A stretch of DNA of 64,000 nt from Lysobacter sp. (GCA_013141175.1 JABFRN010000001.1:930001-994000); one strand, 5' to 3'. Shown: positions 47,303 through 56,618, numbered from the stretch's first letter. The notes: generated from the letters alone by a model not told the origin. Program-made: numbers and translations.

Positions 47303-47908
47303 ATGGCCGCACGCACATCGATCCTCGTCCCGTCGCTCGCACTGCTCTGCGGCGCCGCCACCGCGACGGCCGTATTGGTGTGGCACACCTCGCGCGTTCC
47401 CGTGATGCCGGCGCAAGCGGCGACGGTCGAACGCGACGACCATGCACTGTCGAGCGCCGCCGCACCGCCCGTGCAGCCCGACACGGCGATGGCGTCCGTC
47501 CCCGCCGCGCGCGCGCCGGGCGAAACGCGTCGCGGCGATCTGGATCCGGTCGAAGCCCGCGCGCGCGTCGAAGCGAACATCGCCACGCTCGACACGCGCT
47601 TCGCGGCGGAAACGCTGGATACCGCATGGGCGATGCGGGAAGAGCGCGCGCTGGGCGCGTTCTTCGCCGCCGATGCGCTGGCAAAGCAGGGATTGCCACC
47701 GCCCGACAGTCTTCAGATCGCCTGCCGCAGCGCAACCTGCCGGATCAGCGCGCGCTTCGCCGATCCGGTCGAAGCGGAAATGACCACGCAACGGCTGGCG
47801 ATGCACGTCGCCGCCGCCATGCCCTACGGCGCGGTCATGCCGCGCGCGCTCGACGACGGCAGCATCCGGGTCGACGCCTGGTACTCGTCGACGCGCATCG
47901 CACTCTGA
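47303..47908 (+). CDS. Membrane-anchored or exported protein of unknown function
   Basis: Not recognised. The 201 residues have an N-terminal hydrophobic segment (ILVPSLALLCGAATATAVLVW) that may be a membrane anchor or uncleaved signal, an Ala/Pro-rich stretch, and a soluble part with a conserved-looking cysteine pair in ACRSATCRISARF and a C-terminal DDGSIRVDAWYSS. The frame opens at 47159, but that N-terminus overlaps the ybeD promoter side and lacks a leader; ATG 47303 is preferred. It is divergent from the lip operon and 59 bp upstream of another exported protein. Confidence 0.7.
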   Translation: MAARTSILVPSLALLCGAATATAVLVWHTSRVPVMPAQAATVERDDHALSSAAAPPVQPDTAMASVPAARAPGETRRGDLDPVEARARVEANIATLDTRFAAETLDTAWAMREERALGAFFAADALAKQGLPPPDSLQIACRSATCRISARFADPVEAEMTTQRLAMHVAAAMPYGAVMPRALDDGSIRVDAWYSSTRIAL

Positions 47909-47967
47909 TGCCGATCTCCGCGTGCGTCGCGCACGCATCCGCCGCACATTCAACGAAGGCATTCCAT

Positions 47968-48489
47968 ATGAACCGCTTCGCACTCTCGTCCTCATCCGCC
48001 GCACTGACGCTCGCCATCGCGGTCGCGCTGGGCGCCGCTCCGCAGGCTGCGCACGCGAACTACAAGACCAGCACCGGCAGCGCCTGTCTGGCCTACGGCA
48101 ACAGCACCACGCCGGACGAACTGCTGTATCTGGTGAACGGCATCCGACCCCGCTACGACACCGACGAATACATCCTCTGCAACTTCGTCGTCGACAGCGA
48201 GAACGGCTGGTACAACGCCGCCAACAGCGCCACGCTGTCGATGTATTTCAAGGCGGGCAACATCGACGCGCCGGTGACCTGCACCGCGACCGCCGGCTCG
48301 GCCTACATGTACGGCGTGCTGACCTACAGCGCCGCGCAGACCATTCCGGCCACGCTCAGCAGCACCTTGACCATGAGCGGCATGACTTCGCCGGGCAGCT
48401 ATTCGTGGGCGCCGTTCAACGTCAACTGCAAGCTGCCGGCGAAAGCGACGCTGGCACGCATGGTGTTGAACGAACTCGGGCCCGTTTGA
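47968..48489 (+). CDS. Small secreted protein of unknown function
   Basis: A 173-residue exported protein: signal peptide (ALTLAIAVALGAAPQAAHA), then a mature part starting NYKTSTGSACLAYGN, with four cysteines (SACLAY, ILCNFV, VTCTAT, NVNCKLP) and a Ser/Thr/Tyr-rich beta-like sequence (TPDELLYLVNGIRP, YMYGVLTYSAAQ). GAAGG lies 10 bp before the ATG. No family recognised. It follows the gene at 47303 on the same strand and is followed by a REP pair. Confidence 0.78.
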   Translation: MNRFALSSSSAALTLAIAVALGAAPQAAHANYKTSTGSACLAYGNSTTPDELLYLVNGIRPRYDTDEYILCNFVVDSENGWYNAANSATLSMYFKAGNIDAPVTCTATAGSAYMYGVLTYSAAQTIPATLSSTLTMSGMTSPGSYSWAPFNVNCKLPAKATLARMVLNELGPV

Positions 48490-48500
48490 GTCCATTTTTC

Positions 48501-48570
48501 ATAGGGTGCGCCTCGGCGCACCGTTGCTTGCGATCACCGCGAAAAGCCGGTGCGCCGAGGCGCACCCTAT
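48501..48570. repeat. Inverted pair, ATAGGGTGCGCC family
   Basis: A 23-bp arm beginning ATAGGGTGCGCCTCGGCGCA at 48501 is repeated as its exact reverse complement at 48548-48570. A single arm of the same family lies at 54423-54445. The pair sits between convergent genes (stops 48489 and 48657) and may also end transcription. Confidence 0.88.
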
Positions 48571-48656
48571 GCGACATTCGTCGTTCCTGCATTCGCGGGG
48601 ATGACGGTGCCTTTTCAATCACTCGAAGCAAGTACGAGGACCGTAAGTCTGTATCG

Positions 48657-49403
48657 CTATTCGACCAAGGCACGGTAACGAACGAACGCATCGGCGTCAT
48701 CGACGAAAACATTGAGATCCACCGGACCCACGATGCCATCGACATCACCGCGATTGTGGTACTGCCACACGTGCCACGACGCGGCGCCGTCCGGCTTGCG
48801 CAGGATCGATCTGCGCCACAGCGCGCGCGCCGGCAATTGATTGAGGTAAGCGTCGAGGAATTCCGGCGTGACGTACAGCAGCGCGGGCTTGCCGTAAGTG
48901 CGTTCGACCGGCGCGAGAAACGCATCGAGTTCGCGACGCATCGTCGCGCCGTCAGGCGTGCGTCCGCAGTTGCCGCCGAATTCCAGATCCACTGCCGGCG
49001 GCAGCACATCGGCTTCGACCGGAACGACGGCGAGGAAATTCGCAGCCTGATTCGCACCCGGACGGCAGAACGTGAAGAAGTGATAGGCGCCTACCGCGAT
49101 GCCGGCGTCGCGCGCCTCGCGCCAGTTGCGGGCGAAGGCGCGGTCTCGGTGGTCACCACCCTCGGTGGCTTTCAGATACGCGAAGGCGACATCGTCGCCA
49201 GCGACTTTTTTCCAGTCGATGACGCCCTGATGATGCGACACGTCGATTCCACGAATCGGATAACGGTCGCGATCGGGCCGATACTCGCGAAACCACCACC
49301 ACGCCGCGAGTGCGACGACTGCGGCGAGCACCGCCAGCAGCAACAGCCGGATCAACCCGCGCTTCAATGCGTCGTCACCAACCGGGCATGCGGGCCGGAT
49401 CAA
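48657..49403 (-). CDS. GH25 family lysozyme (muramidase)
   Basis: A 248-residue peptidoglycan hydrolase. A single N-terminal membrane helix (RLLLLAVLAAVVALAAWWW) anchors it or exports it, followed by the GH25 barrel: GIDVSHHQGVIDWKKVAG, AYLKATEG, GAYHFFTF and the catalytic carboxylates in VDLEFGGN. Both candidate starts are TTG: 49403, with AGGT upstream, overlaps the previous gene by 29 bp; 49367 lies just after its stop. It is the last of a three-gene unit with a lipoprotein and an alpha/beta hydrolase. Confidence 0.88.
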   Translation of the reverse strand: MIRPACPVGDDALKRGLIRLLLLAVLAAVVALAAWWWFREYRPDRDRYPIRGIDVSHHQGVIDWKKVAGDDVAFAYLKATEGGDHRDRAFARNWREARDAGIAVGAYHFFTFCRPGANQAANFLAVVPVEADVLPPAVDLEFGGNCGRTPDGATMRRELDAFLAPVERTYGKPALLYVTPEFLDAYLNQLPARALWRRSILRKPDGAASWHVWQYHNRGDVDGIVGPVDLNVFVDDADAFVRYRALVE

Positions 49404-50106
49404 GCCCCGCGACCTCGAACACCGCGCTGCGCTTGCCCAGACCCTTCACCGGAAACTCGATCTCCAGCGTTTTCGCGCTTTCCGTCATCTTCCACAGCGC
49501 GCGTTCGTCCTCGATGAACATCGCGATGGCTTCGTCGGTCTTCGGGCGCGAGCCCGGCAGCGATTTCGCGGGCTTGCCGTCGAGTGTGATCTGCACGCGG
49601 CAGCCGCCGTAGCAGTTGAAGTCGCCGTTCTGCAGCACGAGATAGCTGCTGCGGCCCCAGTCCGGGTGGTCGCGGAAGATCAGCCGCACCTGTGTCGGTC
49701 CGGTGCCGTCGACATCGACGTTGTCTTTTGCGTAGATGGCCGACGATGTCTGCAGCCCGCCTTTCACGCTCTGGGTGCCGTAGCTCCACAGCGCGGCGGT
49801 GCGCGCGGCTTCGCGGGTTTCGTCGAGTTTCCGCTTGATGCCGTCGTATTCGGGACGCACGCGTTTCGCAGCGGCGCTGTCGGGATACTGCGCGATCAGC
49901 ACGTCGGCCTGCGCTTTGGCCAGCGACCAGTTTTCCTTTTTCACCGCATCATCGAACGCCACCGCGCCTTCCTGCGCTTTCGCTTCCTGCGCGGCGGCCA
50001 GTTCGGCAGCGACCTTGGCGGCGACGGCGGGATCTTCGCCCGCACAGCCGCCGAGCAGCGCGCATGCGATAGCAAAGGCTGCAAGTTCAGCCTTCAGCAT
50101 TTTCAT
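49375..50106 (-). CDS. Lipoprotein of unknown function
   Basis: A 243-residue probable lipoprotein: leader with lipobox LGGC (Cys21), a helical Ala/Glu-rich region (about 25-90, AAELAAAQEAKAQEG), then a beta-type domain with VRLIFRDHPDWGRSSYLVL and a cysteine pair in FNCYGGCRVQITLDG, which looks like a ligand- or substrate-binding fold. Its ATG at 50104-50106 overlaps the hydrolase stop (ATGA). Function not recognised. Confidence 0.78.
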   Translation of the reverse strand: MKMLKAELAAFAIACALLGGCAGEDPAVAAKVAAELAAAQEAKAQEGAVAFDDAVKKENWSLAKAQADVLIAQYPDSAAAKRVRPEYDGIKRKLDETREAARTAALWSYGTQSVKGGLQTSSAIYAKDNVDVDGTGPTQVRLIFRDHPDWGRSSYLVLQNGDFNCYGGCRVQITLDGKPAKSLPGSRPKTDEAIAMFIEDERALWKMTESAKTLEIEFPVKGLGKRSAVFEVAGLDPARMPGW

Positions 50107-51131
50107 TGCAACTCTCCGGTCGGTGGCGCATCTCCCGGTGCGCCGCGCTCGATCATCATCGCGACGGCTTCGGCGGCTTCGCCGGGCCGCTCCATCAACG
50201 ACATGTGGCCGCAGCCTTCCAGCAGCACCTGGCTGGCCTGCGGGATGCGCGCGGCGTACAGCGCCATCGCACTGGCGTCGATGACCTTGTCTTCGCGGCA
50301 CCACAGCAGCAGCGCCGGCTGCGAAATGTACGCGGCTTCGACGCCGGGCAGGAAGCGTTCGTCGCCGCGACCGATCTTGTCGAGCACGCCCTGCTCGAAC
50401 GCGGCGTCGCGCTTGCGCTGGGCGATATAGAGATCGCTCGCCGGCCATGGCGCCCACGGCCGCGCGTCGCGGTTGTGGAACACGGTGGCGAGATAGTGCT
50501 CCAGCGAAGCGGCGTCGCTCACGCCGAAGGGGTTCTTGCCTGCGAGCACATCGAGGCCGAACCGGTTGTCCTTGAAACGGACACCAGCGGCATCGAGCAG
50601 CGCGACCCGCGCGACGAGATTCGAATAGCGTGCGGCGGTCAGCGCGGCGATGCCGCCGCCCATCGAATGTCCGATCAGCACGACCGGCCGCTTCTGCGCG
50701 ATCTCGGGTTTGCGCAGGAACGCGGCGACCCGTGCGCTCTGGGCGACGAACCCGTAGTCGGCGCCGTCCTTGCGCTCGCTCTGGCCCCAGCCGGGCAGAT
50801 CGGGGATGACGATGCGGTAACGGCCCTTCAGCGCACGCGCCATCCGGTACCAGTTCTCTTTGCTGCCGGTGTAACCGTGCAGCAGTACGAGCGTGGGCGC
50901 GTCGGGCTTGTCCGCCGCCAGTTCGACGTAGGTCCAACGATGATCGTTGTCGACGATGATGTCGTGCGACGTCGCGCCGAGCCGGATCCGCTGTTTGGCG
51001 AATTCGGCGCGGATCACCAGGCCCGGGTCGAGCCACAGCGCGACCACGAGCGCCAGCAGGATCGTGGCCGCGATCCAGTTCGCGGCCCTGGCCCAACGAG
51101 GCGCGAACCAGCGCGGCGATTTCAACGCCAT
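50103..51131 (-). CDS. Membrane-anchored alpha/beta hydrolase
   Basis: A 342-residue serine hydrolase: N-terminal membrane helix (AANWIAATILLALVVALWL), oxyanion region LVLLHGYTGSKENW, nucleophile Ser in GHSMGGG, and the C-terminal acid/His in WCREDKVIDASAM and EGCGHMSLMERP. Lipase, esterase or similar; substrate unknown. The ATG at 51129-51131 is preferred to a TTG four codons upstream. It heads the unit hydrolase-lipoprotein-GH25. Confidence 0.88.
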   Translation of the reverse strand: MALKSPRWFAPRWARAANWIAATILLALVVALWLDPGLVIRAEFAKQRIRLGATSHDIIVDNDHRWTYVELAADKPDAPTLVLLHGYTGSKENWYRMARALKGRYRIVIPDLPGWGQSERKDGADYGFVAQSARVAAFLRKPEIAQKRPVVLIGHSMGGGIAALTAARYSNLVARVALLDAAGVRFKDNRFGLDVLAGKNPFGVSDAASLEHYLATVFHNRDARPWAPWPASDLYIAQRKRDAAFEQGVLDKIGRGDERFLPGVEAAYISQPALLLWCREDKVIDASAMALYAARIPQASQVLLEGCGHMSLMERPGEAAEAVAMMIERGAPGDAPPTGELQ

Positions 51132-51159
51132 CGACTCAGCCAATCGCTTCGTCAGCCGA

Positions 51160-53154
51160 TCACTTCGCCGGTGCGCCGGCCGGCGCCGCTGGCGCAGGCG
51201 CCAACACCGCCGGTTCCGCTGCCGGTACTGCGACCGGCGTGGGCGCCGGCTTGGCGGTGTCGATCACTTCCTGCACCGAGCCGGTGGTGATCGGGTGATA
51301 GCCGGGTTTGGCCTTCTCGAACACGCTCTTGGCGAGCGCAAGACCGGCTTCGGTCTTCGCCAGCGCGTTGTAGGTCGGCATGATCAGCTTGCGACGGCCG
51401 ATGCGCTGCAGGAACGCGGCGATGGCGTCGTTGGCGTTGGTGTAGCCGCTGCGCACCGTCAGCGGATACCAGCGCTGCGCGATTTCGCCGTTCATGGTGC
51501 CGGTGAATCCGTAGGCGCCATCGAGCTGCGCGAGCTGCTCCAGGGTCAAGGTCTCCGGCAGGCTCTCGATGAAATGCACCCATTCCTGGGTGGTCCACGC
51601 GTCGGTGATCGCCGCCGGCGGCAGCTGCTGACTGCCCAGCCACGCCAGACGCGCGGAATCGACCACGCCGAACCGGCGCGCCTGCGCCAGCGGCGCGGTC
51701 GGCGGAATGCCCGGATCGTACAGCCACGCATTGAACTCGGCCGGGGTCACGACGTTCGGATACTTGGCCAGCAGGTTCTTCTTCGCGTAGTCGGCGAACT
51801 GCTCCGTATCGATGCTCTGGAACGCGAAGTGGTTGAAGTATTCGCGCAGGAACGGGTCGAACTTGTCGCGGCCGTAGCGCTGTTCCAGGAACTGCAGGAA
51901 CCATGCGCCCTTGGTGTATACGGTGGCGCTGCTGCTGTTGTCCGGGTCCTTCAGCACGCCGGGCTTGGTCGCCAGCGCCTGCAGCGAGGCATCGATCTCG
52001 GCGAACTCCTTCTTGAGCTCGTTGCGCTCGATCACGTTCTCCATGTCGGCCTGTTCCTTGCCGTACAGCACTTCGATGATGCGGTTCTCGACGTAGCTGG
52101 TGAAACCTTCGTTGAGCCACGCATCCTTGGCGCTGGAGAACGTCACGAGATTGCCCGACCAGCTGTGCGCCAGTTCGTGCGCGATCAGCGACACCAGGGT
52201 CTTGTCGCCGACGATCACGGTCGGGGTGAGGAAGGTCAGGCGCGGGTTTTCCATGCCGCCATACGGGAACGACGGCGGCAGCACCAGCATGTCGTAACGG
52301 TCCCAGCGGTACGGGCCGTAGAGCGCTTCGGCGGTGGCGATCATGCGTTCGGTGTCTTCGAACTCCTTCACCGACTTGTCGAGCATGGTCGGCTCGGCCC
52401 ATACGCCGCTGCGGTCGGAGATGCGCTTGAACGCGAGGTCGCCGGCGGCGATCGCCATCAGGTACGACGGGATCTTCTGCGGCATCTTGAAAGTGTAGTC
52501 GCCGTCGCGGATCGCGTTCGGGTCGTTGTCGGCGCTCATCAGCACCATCACGTCCGGGCGCGAGGTCACGTGCGCGGTGTAGGTGTAGCGCACGCTGGGC
52601 GTGTCCTGCAGCGGCACCCAGGAACGCGCATGGATCTGCTGCGATTGGCTGAACATGAAGGGCAGTTGCTTGCCCTCGGTCATCGACGGCTCCAGCCACT
52701 GCAGGCCGGAGGCCTGCGGCGAGGTCTTGTAGGTCACGCGCACCTGCGCATTGCGCTGCGGGGCGTCGATGCTGAGCTTGCTGCCGAGGATCGGATCGGC
52801 GGCGGCCAGCTTGAAGGTCAGCGGCGCCCATCCGCCCTTGCCGTCGCCACCCTCGATCTTGTCGATGGTCAGGTCGCGGCTGTCGAGCAACAGCGCGGTC
52901 GCGGCCTTGTCCTTCCATTCCAGGGCATAGGTCGCGGTGCCGGCGAGGGTCTTGGTATCGAAATCGAGCGCCAGTTCCAACGCGAGGTCGGTGATCGCGA
53001 CCTTGTTGGGCTCGGCGTAGGAATGTTCGTCGACCACCTTCGTCTGCGTCGGTGCCGGCTTGGCGGCGGGCGCGACGGGGGTCGCATCCTCGGATTTGCA
53101 GGCGGTCATCATCAGGGTGGCGAGCAGGGGCAGAGCCAGGATCGAAGCGCGCAT
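51160..53154 (-). CDS. M1-family aminopeptidase, lipoprotein form
   Basis: A 664-residue zinc aminopeptidase of the LTA4H-like branch. A leader ending in the lipobox-like MMTAC (Cys19) suggests anchoring in the envelope. The catalytic domain has the substrate loop GGMEN (299-303) and the zinc site HELAH (326-330) with Glu349 in LNEGF. The C-terminal helical domain is followed by an Ala/Pro-rich tail (about 635-664). Length is normal for the branch. It ends 29 bp from the hydrolase gene. Confidence 0.92.
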   Translation of the reverse strand: MRASILALPLLATLMMTACKSEDATPVAPAAKPAPTQTKVVDEHSYAEPNKVAITDLALELALDFDTKTLAGTATYALEWKDKAATALLLDSRDLTIDKIEGGDGKGGWAPLTFKLAAADPILGSKLSIDAPQRNAQVRVTYKTSPQASGLQWLEPSMTEGKQLPFMFSQSQQIHARSWVPLQDTPSVRYTYTAHVTSRPDVMVLMSADNDPNAIRDGDYTFKMPQKIPSYLMAIAAGDLAFKRISDRSGVWAEPTMLDKSVKEFEDTERMIATAEALYGPYRWDRYDMLVLPPSFPYGGMENPRLTFLTPTVIVGDKTLVSLIAHELAHSWSGNLVTFSSAKDAWLNEGFTSYVENRIIEVLYGKEQADMENVIERNELKKEFAEIDASLQALATKPGVLKDPDNSSSATVYTKGAWFLQFLEQRYGRDKFDPFLREYFNHFAFQSIDTEQFADYAKKNLLAKYPNVVTPAEFNAWLYDPGIPPTAPLAQARRFGVVDSARLAWLGSQQLPPAAITDAWTTQEWVHFIESLPETLTLEQLAQLDGAYGFTGTMNGEIAQRWYPLTVRSGYTNANDAIAAFLQRIGRRKLIMPTYNALAKTEAGLALAKSVFEKAKPGYHPITTGSVQEVIDTAKPAPTPVAVPAAEPAVLAPAPAAPAGAPAK

Positions 53155-53385
53155 GGCAGGGGCTTGGCAGGGAAAGCGGTGAGTGTACCCGCCCTGACCG
53201 GCACCCGGATGCGGGTGGGTCGCAGTGTCCCCGGCCGGGGGTGGATTTCGTTAATCGCCACAGACAGCGACAATACGGGCATGGACCGCCGTCGGTGACC
53301 CGCCGGGCCCGCGTCCCGTTCGCTGCTGGTGTTTCTTCAAGCGACGTCCAAAGCACTTTCCCGAGCTCACAGCCACAAGGTATCG

Positions 53386-54360
53386 ATGATGACCAATCAA
53401 CTCCGCGGATCCACCGCCCTCTACGCCGGCCTGCTCACGCTCGCCGTGACCGCCGTTCTGGCGATGCCGGCCCACGCCCAGCGCCAGAGCGCGCAAGACC
53501 AGCGCAAGCAGAAGACGGCCGAAATCCCGACCTGCGCCAAGCCGCTTGGCACGCTGTCGGTGCTGGAACCGGAAGACGCGACCGACTGGTGGACCGGCCA
53601 GCAACTGCCCGCGCCGTCCAAGCTGATCAAGGTGTTCGTCAACAAGTCGCGCTGTTTCACCCTGGTCGACCGTGGTGCCGGCCTCGACGCCGCGCAGCGC
53701 GAACGTGCGCTCGGCGCCAGCGGCGAACTGCGCAACCGCTCCAACGTCGGCAAGGGCCAGATCAAGGCCGCCGACTACGTGATGACCCCGGACCTGATCT
53801 CGCGCAACAGCAACGCTGGCGGCAACGCCATCGGCGGCATCCTCGGCGGTCTGGTCGGCGGTCGCGCCGGTGCGGCCATCGGTGGCTTGAACTTCCAGAA
53901 GAAGACCGCCGACGTGGTGCTGACCGTCACCGACGTGCGTTCGACCGAGCAGGTTGCGATGGCGGAAGGCAGCGCCAAGAAAACCGATATCGGCTGGGGC
54001 GCGGGCGGCGGCCTGTTCGGCGGCAGCGGCTTCGGCGCCGGCGGCGCCAGCGGCTATGCCAACACCGAGATCGGCCAGGTCATCACCCTCGCCTATCTGC
54101 AGGCCTACACCGACATCGTCGCCCAGCTCGGCGGCCTGCCGGACAACGCCTCCGCCGCCAACGCGCAGCAGGCCGTGACCATGACCAAGCCGGGCCGGCT
54201 GTTCCCGAACTCGAAGGGCACCGGCAAGATCGTCCGCACCCTCGACGCCGGGATGATGCTGTACCCGACCGGCAACAAGGACGGGATGATGTGGGAAGTG
54301 GAAGACGAACTCGGCAACAAGGGCTGGGTGTCGTCGAGCCTGTTCGAATTGGCGCGCTGA
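53386..54360 (+). CDS. CsgG-like exported protein with C-terminal SH3-like domain
   Basis: A 324-residue exported protein. Signal peptide (LLTLAVTAVLAMPAHAQ), then a CsgG/HfaB-type domain: CAKPLGTLSVLEPED, CFTLVDRGAGLDAAQRER and ADYVMTPDLISRNSN, a Gly-rich stretch (IGGILGGLVGGRAGA), TADVVLTVTDVRSTEQVAMAEG, and a C-terminal beta domain (about 262-324; LFPNSKGTGKIVRTLDAG, KGWVSSSLFEL) like a bacterial SH3 domain. CsgG forms an outer-membrane secretion pore for curli; no curli genes are near, and the leader has no lipobox, so a pore role is uncertain. AAGG precedes the start. Confidence 0.82.
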   Translation: MMTNQLRGSTALYAGLLTLAVTAVLAMPAHAQRQSAQDQRKQKTAEIPTCAKPLGTLSVLEPEDATDWWTGQQLPAPSKLIKVFVNKSRCFTLVDRGAGLDAAQRERALGASGELRNRSNVGKGQIKAADYVMTPDLISRNSNAGGNAIGGILGGLVGGRAGAAIGGLNFQKKTADVVLTVTDVRSTEQVAMAEGSAKKTDIGWGAGGGLFGGSGFGAGGASGYANTEIGQVITLAYLQAYTDIVAQLGGLPDNASAANAQQAVTMTKPGRLFPNSKGTGKIVRTLDAGMMLYPTGNKDGMMWEVEDELGNKGWVSSSLFELAR

Positions 54361-54422
54361 GCGACAGATACCGCAGACACGGGATAGGGAGCGCTCCGGC
54401 CTGCGGCATCCGTTTGAAAAGC

Positions 54423-54445
54423 CGGTGCGCCAAGGCGCACCCTAT
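54423..54445. repeat. Single arm of the ATAGGGTGCGCC repeat family
   Basis: CGGTGCGCCAAGGCGCACCC followed by TAT, matching one arm of the pair at 48501-48570 with one substitution (CCAAGG against CCGAGG). It is itself palindromic (GGTGCGCC/GGCGCACC) and stands alone, ahead of a terminator. Confidence 0.8.
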
Positions 54446-54463
54446 TCCGTCATGCTATGGATG

Positions 54464-54491
54464 AAAAAAGGGCGCCCAGGCGCCCTTTTTT
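54464..54491. terminator. Strong bidirectional Rho-independent terminator
   Basis: AAAAAAGGGCGCC (54464-54476) and GGCGCCCTTTTTT (54479-54491) form a GC-rich stem flanked by A6 and T6 runs. It lies between the convergent CsgG-like gene (stop 54360) and coaBC (stop 54522) and reads as a terminator on both strands. This is the clearest terminator of the window. Confidence 0.93.
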
Positions 54492-54521
54492 CGTGGCCGC
54501 GAACAACGCGGACATCGGCCG

Positions 54522-55745
54522 CTACAACCGCGCCCGGATCAGATCCAGCAGCGCATCCGCCAGTGTGGTCTTCGGCGCCGGCCCCAGCGCATGCGAAGTG
54601 TCGGCGTCGATCACCGTCAACGCATTGTCGTCGCTCTCGAACCCGCAGCCGGCGCGGCCGACCTGGTTCGCGGCGATCATGTCCAACTTCTTGCGCAGCA
54701 GCTTGTCGCGGGCGTAATGCTCGACATCGTTGGTCTCCGCAGCGAAACCGACCACCACGCGTGGCCGCTGCGCGTGCGCAGCGACTTCGGCGAGCACATC
54801 GGGCGTGCGCACCAATTCGACGGTCAGCTGTTCGCCGCCGCCGGCTTGTTCGGTTTTCTTGATCTTGCGGTCGGCGACGACCTGCGGCGTGTAATCCGCC
54901 ACTGCAGCCGCGCCGATATAGATGTCCGCCGGCAACGCACCGAGCACGGCGTCGCGCATCTGCGCGGCCGAGCGCACATCGACGCGCTTCACGCCCGCAG
55001 GCGTGGGCAGGCTCACCGGGCCGGCGACCAGCAGCACCTCGGCACCGCGACGCGCGGCGGCGGCGGCGATCGCGAAGCCCATCTTGCCGCTGCTGCGGTT
55101 GCCGATGAAGCGCACGGGATCGAGGTCTTCGAAGGTCGGCCCAGCGCTGATCAGCAGCCGGCGCCCCGCAAGGTCCGCATGGACGGCGGTCTCGGCCGCG
55201 AACGCCGCGATCAGGTCGCTGACGATCTCCGGCGGCTCGCGCAGCCGGCCGGGGCCGAACTCACCGCAGGCCTGGGCGCCGTCGTCCGGGCCGATCACCT
55301 GCACACCGCGACAACGCAGCGTGGCGAGATTGGCCTGCGTGGCCGGATGCAGCCACATCCGGTGGTTCATCGCCGGCACAACGGACATCGGCGCGGTCGT
55401 GGCGAGGCAGAGCGTGCTGACCAGATCGTCGGCCAGCCCATGCGCGAGCCGTGCAAGGGTGTTGGCGGTCGCGGGCGCGACCACGACCCGGTCGGCCCAG
55501 CGCGCGAGTTCGATATGGCCCATCGCCGCCTCGGCCGCCTCGTCCCACAGCGACACGCGCACCGGCACGCCGGACACCGCCTGCAGGCTGGCCGCACCGA
55601 TGAAACGCTGGGCGTTATCGGTCATCGCCACCTGCACTTCGGCGCCGGCTTCGCGCAGGCGACGCACCAGTTCCACCGATTTGTACGCGGCGATCCCGCC
55701 GCATACGCAGAGCAGGATGCGTCGGCCGGTCAGCGTCTGCGCCAT
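54522..55745 (-). CDS. coaBC: Bifunctional phosphopantothenoylcysteine decarboxylase/synthase
   Basis: Two steps of CoA synthesis: joins 4'-phosphopantothenate to cysteine (CoaB) and decarboxylates the product (CoaC, FMN). The 407 residues carry the CoaC part (1-185; [27 protein letters not shown], active-site loop CGEFGPGRL) and the CoaB part (about 186-407; [39 protein letters not shown]). It is divergent from radC. Confidence 0.97.
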   Translation of the reverse strand: MAQTLTGRRILLCVCGGIAAYKSVELVRRLREAGAEVQVAMTDNAQRFIGAASLQAVSGVPVRVSLWDEAAEAAMGHIELARWADRVVVAPATANTLARLAHGLADDLVSTLCLATTAPMSVVPAMNHRMWLHPATQANLATLRCRGVQVIGPDDGAQACGEFGPGRLREPPEIVSDLIAAFAAETAVHADLAGRRLLISAGPTFEDLDPVRFIGNRSSGKMGFAIAAAAARRGAEVLLVAGPVSLPTPAGVKRVDVRSAAQMRDAVLGALPADIYIGAAAVADYTPQVVADRKIKKTEQAGGGEQLTVELVRTPDVLAEVAAHAQRPRVVVGFAAETNDVEHYARDKLLRKKLDMIAANQVGRAGCGFESDDNALTVIDADTSHALGPAPKTTLADALLDLIRARL

Positions 55746-55864
55746 GCGGAGATTTCCTACGTTCGAACGAGTCGACAGCTTACCCGATGCCGAAGCCTCG
55801 ACCGACGGTGCGGCTCCGCGCCCGGAACGATGCTGTCGAACATCCGACCACCACCGTTTCCGAC

Positions 55865-56539
55865 ATGCAAATCCGCGACTGGCCCGACAACGAACGTCCC
55901 CGCGAAAAGCTGCTCAAACATGGGCCGGCGGTGCTCTCCGACGCCGAGCTGCTGGCGATCTTCCTGTGCTCCGGCGTCCAGGGCGTGGACGTGGTGACCA
56001 GCGCCCGCCGGCTGCTCAGCAGCCACGGGCCGCTGCGCAGCCTGCTGGAACACACGCCGAAACAGCTGCTGAAATTGCCCGGCATCGGCCCCGCACGCGC
56101 CTGCGCGCTGCTGGCGGCGCTGGAACTGGGCAACCGCCATCTGGCCGCAGGGCTGGAACGTGGCGACGCCCTGACCGACCCGCAGGCCGCCGGCCGCTAT
56201 TTTTCGCAGCGCCTGCGCGGGCTGCCGCACGAGGTGTTCGCGGCGCTGTTCCTCGACACCCGCCACCGCGCCATCGCGTTCGAAGAGCTGTTCCGGGGCA
56301 CCGTCGACGGCGCCGAAGTGCATCCGCGCGAAGTCGTCCGCCGCGCGCTGGCGCACAACGCCGCCGCGCTGATCGTCGGCCACAACCACCCCAGCGGCAA
56401 CGGCGAACCCAGCGCCGCCGACCGCGCGATCACGCTCCGACTGAAGCAGGCGCTCGGGCTGGTCGAAATCCGCCTGCTGGACCACTTCATCGTCGGCGAC
56501 GGCGCGCCGGTGTCGCTGGCGGCGCGGGGGTGGGTTTGA
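55865..56539 (+). CDS. radC: RadC/JAB-domain DNA-repair-associated protein
   Basis: The 224 residues start [20 protein letters not shown] and include a helix-hairpin-helix ([21 protein letters not shown]) and the JAMM metalloprotease-like motif HNHPSG...D ([16 protein letters not shown]). The family's biochemical role is unsettled. The start fits the family N-terminus; the frame continues upstream to 55787. It lies between coaBC (divergent) and a repeat-framed GIY-YIG gene. Confidence 0.94.
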   Translation: MQIRDWPDNERPREKLLKHGPAVLSDAELLAIFLCSGVQGVDVVTSARRLLSSHGPLRSLLEHTPKQLLKLPGIGPARACALLAALELGNRHLAAGLERGDALTDPQAAGRYFSQRLRGLPHEVFAALFLDTRHRAIAFEELFRGTVDGAEVHPREVVRRALAHNAAALIVGHNHPSGNGEPSAADRAITLRLKQALGLVEIRLLDHFIVGDGAPVSLAARGWV

Positions 56540-56567
56540 GGGTTTTCCCTGTCGTCCATGAAGCAAT

Positions 56568-56597
56568 TGTCATCCCGAGGCAAAGCCGAGGGACCTG
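56568..56597 (+). repeat. Left inverted repeat of the GIY-YIG cassette
   Basis: Thirty bases starting TGTCATCCCGAGGCAAAGCC; the reverse complement of 56991-57020 matches at 28 of 30 positions. It is internally palindromic (CCCGAGG...CCGAGGG/CCTCGG). Confidence 0.88.
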
Positions 56598-56618
56598 TTT
56601 CCCAGGTGAATCCATCGA

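Noticed and set aside
49367-49403. ATG-type start for the GH25 gene
   Set aside because: No ATG in frame near the leader; the visible options are both TTG, so the start stays uncertain.
50947-53298. 783-codon plus-strand open frame
   Set aside because: Antisense to the M1 aminopeptidase and hydrolase, whose motifs are unambiguous.
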